DNA of 64,000 bases from Heliocidaris erythrogramma (Eukaryota; Echinodermata; Echinoidea; Camarodonta; Echinometridae), in contig CM046863.1 in assembly GCA_025617745.1 (NCBI GenBank), positions 15,380,875-15,444,874 of the forward strand. Direction: 5' to 3'. Under the pieces are notes generated by a model that had not been told where the DNA came from, ran no database searches, and saw only the letters and a list, made by a program, of their open reading frames with translations. The first letter of the stretch is position 1. Each line of letters opens with the position of its first letter. A program made the position numbers and the translations under genes. Shown in pieces: positions 22,379 to 32,573 of this stretch.

Positions 22379-25300
22379 CTATCCCACGACTTGCCCATAA
22401 CGCGCGGGAAAGTGTACATGTCGGCCAGCGCGCGTAACACGCACAGGCGAGTCGCAGGGAGAGGCAGGTGTCGGAGCACGCGCTGGGGGCAGGGGGACAA
22501 GGGCGGGGGAGGGTGGCGAGCCGCGGCGGGTGGGGGCGGTGCCTGGGACGGAAAAATGGGGCGCATCGTGAGCAGGCTCGCTCACGTCAAGAAAGGCGGG
22601 TTTGAGGCGGTCGATGCTGACGCTGGTAGTCTTGCCATTTTGACTAAGCACAAAGTATTTAGGCGTGCGGCGAATGACCTTGAACGGGCCTTTATATGGA
22701 GGCTGCAGTGGCTTACGCACGGCATCAACACGGACAAAGACATGGCTGCTAGTATCCAGCGACCGGTGAATGAAACTGAATTTCGACTGCTGGCGCGTGC
22801 CAGTCGGGGAGAGGGCAGACATGTGCCGGGTAAGACGTTGCGCGTAGTCAGCCGGATCGGGGGAATGCAAAGCTGCTGGCGCTACCATGTGCCCGGGCAG
22901 ACGAAGTGCCGTGCCGTAAACAAGCTCGGACGAAGCGCAGCCCAGATCCTCTTTGACCGACGCTCGAATACCTAACAAGACAAGGGGGAGGTATTCGCGC
23001 CAACGATCTGGGGCATGTTTGGCCTTAAGCGAAGCCTTAAGCTGACGGTGGAAGCGTTCCACCATGCCATTAGCTTGTGGATGGTATGCGGTAGTGGCGA
23101 TACTGTGACAGCCTAGCAGGGCGGCCAACGCTGCAAACAATGCGGATTGGAATTGCCTGCCTCGGTCGTGCGTGATGGTAGCCGGCGCACCAAACCGGGA
23201 AACCCAATGTTCCACCAGCGCCGTGGCGACAGTCTCCGCGGTCGCGTCGGGCAGAGGGATGGCTTCGGGCCATCGTGTAAATCGATCAATGATCGTCAAC
23301 AAGTACACGGTGCCTTTGGAGGGGGGCAAGGGTCCCACGAGGTCGATATGAATATGCGCAAAACGCGCGTCTGGGTGGGCGAAAGTGCCAAGGGGTGCAT
23401 GAACATGGCGCTGCACCTTGGCGCGCTGGCACGGCACGCAGCTGCGCGCCCAGTCGCGCACGTCGACGTTAACTCCAGGCCAAACAAAGCGGGCGGTGAG
23501 CAATTTCCGAGTCGCTCGAATCCCTGGATGTGAGAGGCCGTGAATGCTGTCGAAAACAGCGCGGCGGTGCTTTGCCGGGACGAATGGGCGTGGGACTCCT
23601 GTGCTTACATCGCACCAAATGTAAGCATTTCCTTCGGGAAGGAGTACCTTCTCAAATGTCAACGAGGAAGTATCATTGCGCAATGCTGCTAATTCATCAT
23701 CATGCTGCTGGTCCGCGGCTATGCCACGTAAATCACAAGCGGGCGGGGCGTACGTGGACGTGGACGTGGACGTAAATCCACGTAAATCCACGTGGACGGC
23801 AGAGAGAGGGACGCGTGACAATGCATCGGCCACGCTATTGTCACGACCGTGGACATGGCGTATGTCGGATGTGAACTGCGACACATAATCCAAATGCCGT
23901 ATCTCCCTGGGGGAGTGGCGGTCAGGTGAGGACTGCAGCGCAAATGTCAAAGGCTTGTGGTCTGTTAAGACATAGAACTCGCGTCCTTCCAAGAAATGCC
24001 GGAAATGACGGACAGCCAAGAACATTGCCAGGAGCTCGCGCCCGAATGTGCTGTATCGCGTTTCGGCGGGTTTTAAGCGGGCGGAAAAGAAAGCAATGGG
24101 TCGCCACGCGCCTCCTGACAATTGCTGAAGCACGCCACCAACAGCGGTGTCGGAAGCGTCGACTGCCAGGCTTGTCGGGAGGTCCGACGACGGGTAAACC
24201 AACATTGCGGCGTCAGCTAATGACTGCTTGACGGCGTCAAACGCGGTATCGCATTCGGGGGTCCACGCAAGCGGTTTGCGTGAGCGCTTTGGCTGTTTCC
24301 GCAACATGTCAGTCAAAGGGACTAACGAGGCAGCGCAGTCAGGGACGAATCTTCGGTAGAAATTGACGAGACCTAAGAAGCCGCGCAGCTGACGCAGTGA
24401 AGACGGACGGGGAAACTCGCGTACAGCTTGTACTTTCTCCGCAAGTGGAGCGATGCCTTGGTCACTCACGCGATGACCCAGGAAGTCGAGTGCTGCCGCG
24501 CCAAACTGGCACTTTGCGGGGTTGATCACGACGCCAAATGCGGACAAACGAGCGAAGAGCTGGCGGAGATGCTCTTTGTGCTGCTCGTGATCGTCGCTCG
24601 CGACGAGCAAATCATCAATGTACGCGTATACAAACGGTAGATCACGCACCACACGGTCGATAAACCGTTGAAACGTTTGGGCCGCATTACGCAAGCCAAA
24701 TGGCATGCGTGTAAAATGAAACAAACCAAATGGCGTTGTGATAGCCGTTTTGCGTTGGTCATCTGGATGGACGGGTATTTGATGGTACGCACGTACCAGG
24801 TCAATCTTGGAAAACACGCGTTTGCCTTCAAGGTGGACGGAAAAATCGTGCAAATGCGGAATGGGGTACCGATCAGGGATGGTCACGCGATTCAGCGCGC
24901 GGTAATCCCCACACGGCCGCCAATCGCCGGTCTTTTGGGGGACCATATGCAATGGTGAAGCCCATGCGCTGTCGGAGGCTTCGACGATCCCTAGCTCCAT
25001 GAGATGAGCAAATTCATCCTCGGCTTCGCGGAGCTTACCAGAATCTAGGCGCCGGGGTCGCGCAACAACGGCTGGCCCGCGCGTTTCGATATGATGAACC
25101 ACATCGTGTTTCACCGGGCAGTCTCTGTACAAGGGCTGAGTAATATCCGGAAATTCAGACAGAATCTCGTCATAGCCAGGCGATTCCGGCCGGGAAATCG
25201 TGAGATTGAGCGAGGAAAAGGCAGTTGCGACACCTGCGACTGACAGGCTGGTGGAGGAATCTCGAAGACAACAGGCGCGGAGATCAACCATCAAGCCAAA

Positions 25301-25630
25301 GTGTCGGAGAAAATCGGCGCCTAATATAGCGTGGGAAACGTCGGCAATCACAAACACCCAACGAAATACTCTGCGCAGCCCTATCCGAACAGTCATGGAA
25401 CGCTGACCGTACGTTCGAATTGGCGTTTTGTTCGCTGCTTGCAATATCAAAGGAAAAACACGTTTACGGTCGGAGGATGTGGGCGGGATAACGCTGATCA
25501 CTGCACCGGTGTCCACTAAAAAGCGCGTGCCATTCTGGGAATCGGATACGAAAAATAAGCGACCCGGTGGAAATCGACCAGTCGGGGCGGTCGCGAAAAT
25601 CCGCTGGTCTAAGCGTTTCCCGATGTCGTG
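22379..25630 (-). CDS. pol: pol polyprotein (protease, RT, RNase H, integrase)
   Basis: The frame opens after a stop at 25,631 and runs uninterrupted to 22,379. Counting from the GTG codon at 25,516, the protease active site DTGA is at residues 2-5, with ILGADFL at 64-70. Reverse transcriptase has its catalytic YIDD at 299-302. RNase H carries D453, E494 and D519. Integrase has the zinc site H659/H663/C693/C696 and a catalytic triad D725, D784, E820 with spacing D-x58-D-x35-E, followed by a GPF module near the C-terminus. All catalytic residues are present and there is no internal stop, so the product looks functional. There is no start codon for independent translation. The frame overlaps the end of gag by 22 nt and is reached by a -1 frameshift. 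It acts in cytoplasmic particles (reverse transcription) and in the nucleus (integration). Antisense frames over this region are shadows. Confidence 0.95.
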   Translation of the reverse strand, partial: HDIGKRLDQRIFATAPTGRFPPGRLFFVSDSQNGTRFLVDTGAVISVIPPTSSDRKRVFPLILQAANKTPIRTYGQRSMTVRIGLRRVFRWVFVIADVSHAILGADFLRHFGLMVDLRACCLRDSSTSLSVAGVATAFSSLNLTISRPESPGYDEILSEFPDITQPLYRDCPVKHDVVHHIETRGPAVVARPRRLDSGKLREAEDEFAHLMELGIVEASDSAWASPLHMVPQKTGDWRPCGDYRALNRVTIPDRYPIPHLHDFSVHLEGKRVFSKIDLVRAYHQIPVHPDDQRKTAITTPFGLFHFTRMPFGLRNAAQTFQRFIDRVVRDLPFVYAYIDDLLVASDDHEQHKEHLRQLFARLSAFGVVINPAKCQFGAAALDFLGHRVSDQGIAPLAEKVQAVREFPRPSSLRQLRGFLGLVNFYRRFVPDCAASLVPLTDMLRKQPKRSRKPLAWTPECDTAFDAVKQSLADAAMLVYPSSDLPTSLAVDASDTAVGGVLQQLSGGAWRPIAFFSARLKPAETRYSTFGRELLAMFLAVRHFRHFLEGREFYVLTDHKPLTFALQSSPDRHSPREIRHLDYVSQFTSDIRHVHGRDNSVADALSRVPLSAVHVDLRGFTSTSTSTYAPPACDLRGIAADQQHDDELAALRNDTSSLTFEKVLLPEGNAYIWCDVSTGVPRPFVPAKHRRAVFDSIHGLSHPGIRATRKLLTARFVWPGVNVDVRDWARSCVPCQRAKVQRHVHAPLGTFAHPDARFAHIHIDLVGPLPPSKGTVYLLTIIDRFTRWPEAIPLPDATAETVATALVEHWVSRFGAPATITHDRGRQFQSALFAALAALLGCHSIATTAYHPQANGMVERFHRQLKASLKAKHAPDRWREYLPLVLLGIRASVKEDLGCASSELVYGTALRLPGHMVAPAALHSPDPADYAQRLTRHMSALSPTGTRQQSKFSFIHRSLDTSSHVFVRVDAVRKPLQPPYKGPFKVIRRTPKYFVLSQNGKTTSVSIDRLKPAFLDVSEPAHDAPHFSVPGTAPTRRGSPPSPALVPLPPARAPTPASPCDSPVRVTRAGRHVHFPARYGQVVG

Positions 25631-26477
25631 TCAAATGAGCAAGGGGGCCGGCACTTGTGGGCGTTGCTGCCCCACGTTTCATGGTACCAACAGTATGGCA
25701 TTGCTTGCTGGGCACTGGCCGTTCCATCAGGCTGCGATGAGTCAGGCCCGTTAGCGGTCGTTTGCGAGCTAGAAGTAGGAGTACGGGGGCGCCCTTGCGG
25801 GCCGCGACTGCGGCTGCGACTCCGACTGCGCAGCACTCGCTGCAAAGAGCGCACTTGTTCGGTTAAGGCGGCAATGTCGGCCTTTAAATCGGCGACGGCG
25901 GAATCCGAAGGCGCAGGGCTCGAAGCCTGAGCAGCAAGGACCGGCGGCATGGGCACGTCCATGATTCGATCCGCAAGGTCCGCTACCTGCTCGTTGGTAA
26001 GGGCAGTACTTGCAGTAGTAAGGATAATTTGCACATTCGCGGGGAGTCGCTGCACGAACAACTGCTTCAGAATGTTTTCTTCAAGTTTGTGTTCGCCAAG
26101 CAGTTGCCTCATTTTTCGCAAGAACTGGGAAGGCTTGCGATCCCCAGTTCCAACTCGGTTAGCAGCAATTGTAGTCTCCTTTGCTCCGATTCGGAGGTGC
26201 GCCGAGTAAGCTCCTCCTTTAAGTGGTCGTAGGGCGAATCAGCGGGCGGGTGAAGCAGCACATCGCGTACCTCTTGCGCAATCTCAGGCTGTAAGGCGGC
26301 GACGACATGCGAGAATTTGGTAGTCTGAGATGATATGCGTCGGGTAGCAAACTGTGCCTCGACTTGGGCAAACCATATTTGAGGGTCCGATGCCCAAAAT
26401 GGGGGCAATTTGATGGGGACCGGTGCCGATATCGGAGCTAGCTCGGCCGCGGGCGCTTGATCTGATGGGTTAGGCAT
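25609..26477 (-). pseudogene. gag: gag gene with one internal frameshift
   Basis: Gag builds the particle and binds RNA. Translation probably starts at the ATG at 26,477, which opens MPNPSDQ; the frame is open further upstream without clear homology. The N-terminal part contains the PPFW, WFAQVEAQF and TKFSHVV motifs seen in the gag domain of this clade (annotated as DUF7041 in databases). At a short run of C on the plus strand near 26,139 the frame shifts by one base: the first part ends at a stop at 26,109 while the homologous continuation runs in another frame (open to 25,609). The continuation includes an SR-rich stretch and the zinc knuckle C-x2-H-x9-C-x3-C close to the end. It could be a real one-base loss or a homopolymer assembly error. 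Everything else in the element looks intact. Confidence 0.85.
25615..25621 (-). promoter_or_regulatory. -1 ribosomal frameshift heptamer GGGAAAC
   Basis: The minus strand reads GGGAAAC in gag phase as G-GGA-AAC, the canonical X-XXY-YYZ slippery pattern. It lies two codons before the gag stop and inside the 22-nt gag/pol overlap. A single -1 slip enters the pol frame. No stimulatory pseudoknot was examined. Confidence 0.85.
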
Positions 26478-26826
26478 CGCGCGCGAATAATCGAAGAGAC
26501 AAGTCGTAGAATTGGGTATCAAAAAACTGTAAAAGTAATATTTCACTATATAGACAATCTAATTTAAATTAGCAGGCAAGCAAAAATAATAAAGGACAGA
26601 TATAAGCAAGAAGGGCGGATTGATGTCTAAAATTAAATACAGCTAGTCTAGGTGTACACAATATATAAAGAGATATCCAAAAGAATTCATAAAGGTGATA
26701 TGCTATGTATTAATAAGAGTTGACGGGTAACGTTATTAGGAAAAAGTATATTATAAAACGGGAACGAGGAACTAATCAAAGATTTAGAGTGGCCTTATCT
26801 CCACGCAGAGATCACGTCGGACTCTT
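26478..26826 (-). other. Retrotransposon 5' leader
   Basis: About 350 bp between the primer site and the gag start. It is AT-rich with no frame of note and would hold any packaging or dimerisation signals. Confidence 0.6.
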
Positions 26827-26844
26827 ATCACGTCGGGGTCACCA
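26827..26844 (-). promoter_or_regulatory. Primer-binding site complementary to tRNA-Trp
   Basis: On the minus strand, one base after the LTR, the sequence reads TGGTGACCCCGACGTGAT. This is the complement of the 3' end of eukaryotic tRNA-Trp including CCA (plus strand ATCACGTCGGGGTCACCA). tRNA-Trp priming is characteristic of the CsRn1 clade. Confidence 0.9.
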
Positions 26845-26845
26845 A

Positions 26846-28133
26846 TTTGGTAATTTGATAGGTGGTGGTTGAAATTGAATCACTCTTGCATAAGTAATAA
26901 AAGTTCACTGTCCTAACAAATTCCCTTTTTTATTAATCTGCTGGAGAGAAGGCACACAATAAAACTAACAAAGTCAAAATGTAATTTCACAAAGGTTTAA
27001 TAACGATCAAATAAGACATAATATATTCAGTTTATCATATAAACTAATGAGCACTTATATTTGGTTATGATTACAATTAAATATTAATAACTGAATTAAG
27101 TTATGGGAAGGCGCTGTTTATTGAGCGGAAGGCCGCCGCTATTTAACTAAGATTGGCACTGTTTATCGAGCGGAAGGCCGCCGCTAAAAAGTTACCTGAA
27201 GAAACTGATGGAGTGATGATTGCCTTGACTGGAACTGGTGTGGATGAGGCAGAAATATGTCGAAAAAGGTGGTTGGTGTTCACGAAGTCTGGACGTGTAA
27301 ACTGGTGCGGAGCAACACTTCGTAGTTCGGTCGAAAAGTCAATTGAAAACTGGTTCGAGTTGCATGGTCGCTCGTCGGCTAACAGTGGTGGTCGGCATTA
27401 TCGTTCGACGTCGAACACGACAGGGATAGTTCGAAAACGTCGGCTGACGGTTGCATAACAATGTCGTTCGAGGTTAAACACGACGAAGGTAGTACGAAAA
27501 GGTAAACGTCGACGAGAGCCAGATCGATCGATGAGAGCTCGTGCCAGGACACATGTCTACTGGCGAAGTTCTAATAAAAGTCTCTGCCCGTAGCGAGTTG
27601 ATGCAGGAAAACTAAATTAACTCATATTGAAGTGTAGTACTCGTGAAACGCATCCTTTTCTCTATTTAAAATCATTTCTGGTCGAAATCTAAAAAGTAGG
27701 CGAAACTGAGAAAACACGTGATGCGATTCGAGAAACAAAAAATCAGTAGATGTGGTCTGGGCGAGATCAGGCAGAAGAAGAGGGGTTATTTTTAGCTCGC
27801 ACTCTGCTTTTATATGACCTAGTGGTGTCGAATCGACACCGCTCGGATCCAAAATTGACCAATAAAAACAGAGATTGACCGTTTAAATCATACATTAGGC
27901 AAATTAGGCAAAGAAGAAATCGGAAAATACGGACGTAGAGGAGATAATGGAAAAACACTGAAATGGGCATATAAAAAAAGCTTACTGGATACTGGGGTTA
28001 AAAATACTACGCCATCTACGATGTGGTAGACAAGCTTATAGTACAGAGTGGTATAGCAAATGAACGAGTATACGTTACTAATATTTTTTCTTAGTGAATT
28101 AATAAATGAAAAATACAATGTATAGCCGCTACA
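26846..28133 (-). repeat. 5' LTR
   Basis: 1,288 bp, almost identical to the LTR at 20,430-21,715. The TATAAAAG box at 27,807-27,814 lies about 320 bp downstream of the LTR start, and an AATAAA signal is at 26,929-26,934. The antisense frame at 27,153-27,458 is probably fortuitous. Confidence 0.95.
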
Positions 28134-28468
28134 AATACACAAACATAGCAAGTGGGACTCTGTGTTACGTTGTACTCCCTGTGTACTCATATGTACCAGA
28201 GACGTGGTTTAAAGGTATACACAACCGCAAATTGTGGGCGTTTTTATGCCGCGAGACGGCACCGTTATCGCTACCTGATCATGCCGATGCCCCGTGGGGC
28301 GCAAACTTCGGACAGACTGACCGCCGTTGCAGGCTGTTGCGCTAAATGCGCTTGTTTCGCGTAGTATAAACGTCCTCGAAATTGTGGAAATAAAAAAGCT
28401 GACCGAAGAAAATATCTTCCAGTTTATTACGAAGCCAGGTAAGGGACATGGGGAAAATCTTTTTTTCG
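28134..28468. other. Flank between LTR element and satellite
   Basis: The first bases (AATACACAAACA) resume the interrupted duplication copy 2. The rest is GC-richer single-copy-looking sequence. A plus-strand frame that begins here (28,327) simply runs on into the satellite. Confidence 0.5.
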
Positions 28469-29409
28469 AGATAATATCACGTTCCCTCGAGATATTATCT
28501 CGTTCCCTCGAGATATTATGTCGTTCCCTCGAGATAATATCTCATTCCCTCGAGATATTATGTCGTTCCCTCGAGATAATATCTCGTTCCCTCGAGATAA
28601 TATCTCGTTCCCTCGAGATAATATCTCGTTCCCTCGAGATATTATCTCGTTCCCTCGAGATAATATCTCGTTTATACCTCGAGATATTATCTCGTTCCCT
28701 CGAGATATTATCTCGTTCCCTCGAGATAATATCTCGTTCCCTCGAGATATTATGTCGTTCCCTCGAGATAATATCTCGTTCCCTCGAGATAATATCTCGT
28801 TCCCTCGAGATATTATCTCGTTCCCTCGAGATAATATCTTGTTCCCTCGAGATAATATCTCGTTTATACCTCGAGATATTATCTCGTTCCCTCGAGATAT
28901 TATCTCGTTCCCTCGAGATAATATCTCGTTCCCTCGAGATATCATGTCGTTCCCTCGAGATATTATCTCGTTCCCTCGAGATATTATCTCGTTCCCTCGA
29001 GATAATATCTCGTTCCCTCGAGATATCATGTCGTTCCCTCGAGATAATAACTCGTTCCCTCGAGATACTATCTCGTTCCCTCGAGATACTATCTCGTTCC
29101 CTCGAGATAATATCTCGTTCCCTCGAGATATTATCTCGTTCCCTCGAGATAATATCTCGTTCCCTCGAGATATTATCTCGTTCCCTCGAGATATCATCTC
29201 GTTCCCTCGAGATATCATCTCGTTCCCTCGAGATATTATCTCGTTCCCTCGAGATAATATCTCGTTCCCTCGAGATATTATCTCGTTCCCTCGAGATATT
29301 ATCTCGTTCCCTCGAGATATTATCTCGTTCCCTCGAGATATTATCTCGTTCCCTCGAGATAATATCTCGTTCCCTCGAGATATTATCTCGTTCCCTCGAG
29401 ATATCTTTC
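28469..29409. repeat. 21-bp palindromic satellite (about 44 units)
   Basis: A 21-bp unit, CGTTCCCTCGAGATATTATC plus T, is repeated about 44 times. Each unit contains the palindrome CTCGAG and a second palindrome AGATWWTATCT whose centre flips between ATTAT and ATAAT from unit to unit. Two variant units with TTTATACC replace the TTCCC block about 192 bp apart (near 28,671 and 28,863), suggesting a nine-unit higher-order period. Because 21 is a multiple of three, several frames on both strands stay open for about 300 codons. These give SRSLEII-type and ISRGNE-type heptads and are not evidence for a protein. The array ends 20 bp before the ATG of the integrase-like gene. Confidence 0.95.
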
Positions 29410-29429
29410 CCATGAGTTAACAACAAAAA

Positions 29430-30919
29430 ATGGCTTCTGTTTGTGATCGTAATTTCTTCATTAAAATGTATTTTGATCTTGGAATGACACACAAAGATAT
29501 ACTGTTCATACTACTTCATCACCATGACATACTTCTAAGTGAAAGGCATCTTAAGCGGATATTAAGGGCCGGTAATCTTTATCGTAGAAGATACAGCCGT
29601 TTGGATGATGTAGTACAATTCATCCAGAGTCAGTTACAGGGTTCGGGACAGTTGCACGGATATCGCATGATGCATGCTAAATGCCAACAAAGTGGCCTTC
29701 GTGTGAGAAAAGAGGATGTACGACTGATACTAACAGTACTAGATCCAGAAGGTGTTCAGCTAAGAAAAGCTAGACGTCTTATCAGACGGGCCTACTTTGC
29801 GGAAGGACCAAATTACATTTGGCATATCGATGGGTATGACAAGTTGAAACCATATGTGACCCGCCGCCTCAAAACCTACAATAAGTCGCACGGACCACAA
29901 CGTAGCAAACAGCCCAAAATAGTAAATTTGCTTGGATCAGTCGATTTTCTTTTTTGATAGAAATGGGTAGTTTCATTATCATTCTATCATGTCTCAAGTT
30001 TGTGAGTCGTAATTCGACTTAGAAATGTGTTTTTGGGGCATTTTAAAATGACTCCTTTTTTCACCTGTCAAGCTAATGAATGTTTGGAGAGCTTTTGTAA
30101 TACTTTCATTCAATGCCATATTACTACTTTACCTCTAAAGGTATTAAATTGATTTTTGGAGTGAGTAATGAATAGGTCCTCCTGGAGCGGCTTGCCAAAA
30201 TTCAGCCTAATCTAATAATCCCTTCATACGGGTTGATATGGCCATTTGAATACCCAGTTTTACTTCGGCGCACACAGAGAGGGAAGGTTTAGCACTCTTT
30301 TGTTCCGAACTTAAAAGGCCATTTTCTCTGAATAGGAGTTATTGATTGCTGGTTACATACTGATTCTAAATGTAATATTTAAAGGTGTTATCATGGAGTA
30401 AACTAGGCAAGTGATATACCATTGGAACGCCGGGCATCTCTACTTTCAGAAAATGTATAAAACAAAAAAAATAATTTTGGCGACTTATTGTAGGTTTTGA
30501 GGCGTCGGGTCACATATGGTTTGTGTATAAGTGGATGTATTGACGGCTTTTCAAAAAAAATAATCTGGTTAAATGTGTACAGTACAAATAACGACCCAAA
30601 ACTCATTGGTGGATACTTTCTAGATGGTGTGAAGGTTTGTGGAGGGTGTCCATGCGTCGTGCGTTGTGATCGTGGCACGGAGAATGGACATATTCGTGCT
30701 TTTCAAGAACTATTTCGTAGTGACGTCAGGGGAGAAAATGTGTACATAGAAGGAGCAAGTACTGCGAATCAGAGAATTGAAAGTTGGTGGAGCTTTTTGC
30801 GGAAAGAATGCTCTCATTTCTGGATGGAATTGTTCAGAGATCTACAGGAAAGAGGAGACTACACTGGAAGTTTCCTGGACAAGAATATAATTCAGTTCTG
30901 CTTCATGGGTTTAATTCAG
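29430..30919 (+). pseudogene. Orphan integrase-core (DDE) gene split by a MITE
   Basis: The protein starts at the ATG at 29,430. It has an N-terminal helix-turn-helix-like region (residues 1-80, GMTHKDI and SERHLKRILR), a linker containing LHGYRMMHAKC, then a retroviral-type integrase core: first Asp in WHIDGYDKL, second Asp in RCDRGTENGH, Glu in NQRIESWW. It matches the integrase-core proteins common in invertebrate and fish genomes (annotated as a putative integrase domain). The 658-bp insert at 29,856-30,513 falls between the two halves (KLKP and YGLCISG) and brings in a stop at 29,957. The second half is open to 30,919, where CAG/GTAATC looks like a splice donor. The C-terminal part was not found with confidence. 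Unless the insert is removed by splicing, the gene is broken; both halves are otherwise well kept. Confidence 0.85.
29856..30513. mobile_element. 658-bp MITE inserted in the integrase-like gene
   Basis: Terminal inverted repeats of 34 bp (29,856-29,889 and 30,480-30,513, one mismatch) begin GTGACCCGCCGCCTCAAAAC. ATAT flanks both sides (29,852-29,855 and 30,514-30,517) as a 4-bp duplication, though a TA or AT duplication fits equally. Removing the insert and one ATAT rejoins the host frame without a gap. There is no coding capacity. Confidence 0.9.
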
Positions 30920-31845
30920 GTAATCATATATTTTTTACAAGCTACGTTTAATGATTTCTAAATTTCTCAACAAGATTGTGAGTGATAAAATGTGTAGTTC
31001 GTCTTATTGGCAAAGAATGAGAAAATTAATGAATACAAGAGCAGCAATCATTCAAATTATAGCCTAAAGAGCTGACTTAATTTTGTTGTTGTTGTTGATA
31101 TTTCACAGAGAAAAATCACCACACCTAAAATACATCAAAGACTGGACGGGCACTCACAAAGTAGGCCAACTCCAGTCCAAAATGTGTTGTTTTACTCAAA
31201 GAAGACACATAAAAAAAATGAGAATCATAATACAAATATTGGCAAATGGGTCTGTAATTGTGATGTCAAAAACTTACTATACATTTACCATTTGCATTGA
31301 AGATAAAAGTGCCTAAAAACACCGTTTTAGCAAATGTTAATGCAGGTATCAAAGTTTTATCTAATATAAGCGTAAATGTCAGGGGTGGTATTCTGAGATT
31401 TTTTAAATCTTGATTTTAGTGAAATAATTTTAATTGTCATAACAAAATGTACGCTTATGGCCCATCATTGGTTTATGACTGCGAAAAAGTGGCCGCGTAT
31501 GCGGAATTCATCTACGCAAACACCAATGAAATGTTGCAGTTTAAAATTTGTTATGACAATTAAAATCTTTTTACTTGTTAAGCTCTACACCAGCCCAACG
31601 TCGGGTTTAACATAATGATCAGAAAGTTAAAACTCAATAACCCAACCCTTAAGCAACTTTTGACTAACCCTGATTATATTCGGGAATGATTATGTTATGT
31701 ACATGCCACTAACCGTTTTGGTTAGTCTGTTTTTTCCATGAACAGTCAGTATCGCGCGCATTGCATTTATCTCACAATTCTTAAACTGGATAATTGAATT
31801 TTTGCTATTTCGCTTCGGCTTTCGTGTACTAATTAAGGTGATGGA
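30920..31845. other. Non-coding region with an inverted repeat
   Basis: ATTTTAATTGTCATAACAAA at 31,427-31,446 is exactly inverted at 31,547-31,566, probably a MITE remnant. An acceptor-like T-rich tract ending CACAG at about 31,108 is followed by about 60 open codons. These could belong to the integrase-like gene but show no recognisable similarity. Confidence 0.5.
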
Positions 31846-31972
<127 letters not shown>

Positions 31973-32422
31973 GTTTTTCACTAATGATTTCATGCAAGTA
32001 ATAATCATCAAATGGATCGACGTTATACGTGGGCCTTCCTTAGCCGAAGTCCCACTGACGAAAGTGGCTGGCGCGTATAATCTGGAGAGATTGAAGTGCG
32101 CCATCATATTCAACTACAACAACAACGACTGTTTCCGACAGTGTACGTGGTAAAGATCGATGCAGTGTACTTGCATTAAATTATATATCAGGAAAAAAAT
32201 ATAATAAATTATTGGCATAGCATTCATTATAATGTTAAACAAAATGATAAAATATAATAAAATATTATAAAATATAATAATAATTTCATTATTTATTTGA
32301 AAATATATTGGCACATTGAGTGACAGTCAAAATCAAAAGTTATCACTAAAGGAGTGCTATACAACACAATGCACACTTACACCAACATTTCTCTTCTTCA
32401 TAGTTTTACATTTTTCCCTCAG

Positions 32423-32573
32423 TATTTTGCTATTATTATTATTATTATTAAGTTTTATTGTTATTATGATTTGGGGTCGCATTGGCACGGAGGTAGAACC
32501 ATATAATAACAACCTTGGGAAGCCTCAGCAGTATAATACCATTCTTCCTGAGGACCCTGCATCTGCCATTTAG
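32423..32573 (+). CDS. Possible last exon: membrane segment plus short tail
   Basis: A good 3' splice site (TTTTTCCCTCAG, ending 32,422) precedes a frame that encodes a run of leucine, isoleucine and valine long enough to span a membrane. A roughly 32-residue polar tail follows, with NNN, PQQY and PEDPASAI before a TAG at 32,573. This would suit the C-terminus of a single-pass membrane protein. The leucine run derives partly from an ATT/TTA microsatellite, which is the main reason for doubt. No upstream exon was identified in the window. The gene is not recognised. Confidence 0.35.

Larger units (their letters stand above)
20430..28133 (-). mobile_element. Full-length Ty3/gypsy LTR retrotransposon, CsRn1 clade
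   Basis: A complete 7.7-kb element lies on the minus strand in the order 5' LTR (right), primer site, gag, pol (protease, reverse transcriptase, RNase H, integrase), polypurine tract, 3' LTR (left). AATA flanks both ends (20,426-20,429 and 28,134-28,137) and fits a 4-bp target duplication. The CsRn1 assignment rests on the tRNA-Trp primer site, the C-x2-H-x9-C-x3-C gag motif and a -1 gag/pol overlap. The LTRs differ by about three substitutions and two one-base indels over 1.29 kb, so the insertion is very recent. One gag frameshift is present. No env-like gene is seen in the 660 bp between pol and the 3' LTR. Confidence 0.95.

Noticed and set aside
22391-25754. Plus-strand frames over the LTR element (for example 22,391-22,975)
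   Set aside because: They are antisense to an intact pol frame with full catalytic motifs; GC-rich coding sequence commonly leaves the opposite strand open.
26827-26844. tRNA-Trp gene fragment
   Set aside because: Only the 3' 18 bases match and they sit exactly next to the LTR, as expected for a primer-binding site.
28469-29409. CRISPR-like array
   Set aside because: Units are contiguous with no unique spacers, and the genome is eukaryotic.
28327-29415. Long SRSLEII-type repeat protein (and matching reverse-strand frames)
   Set aside because: The unit is 21 bp, so any stop-free frame stays open through the array. Several frames on both strands are equally open and no start, splice or non-repeat domain supports a protein.
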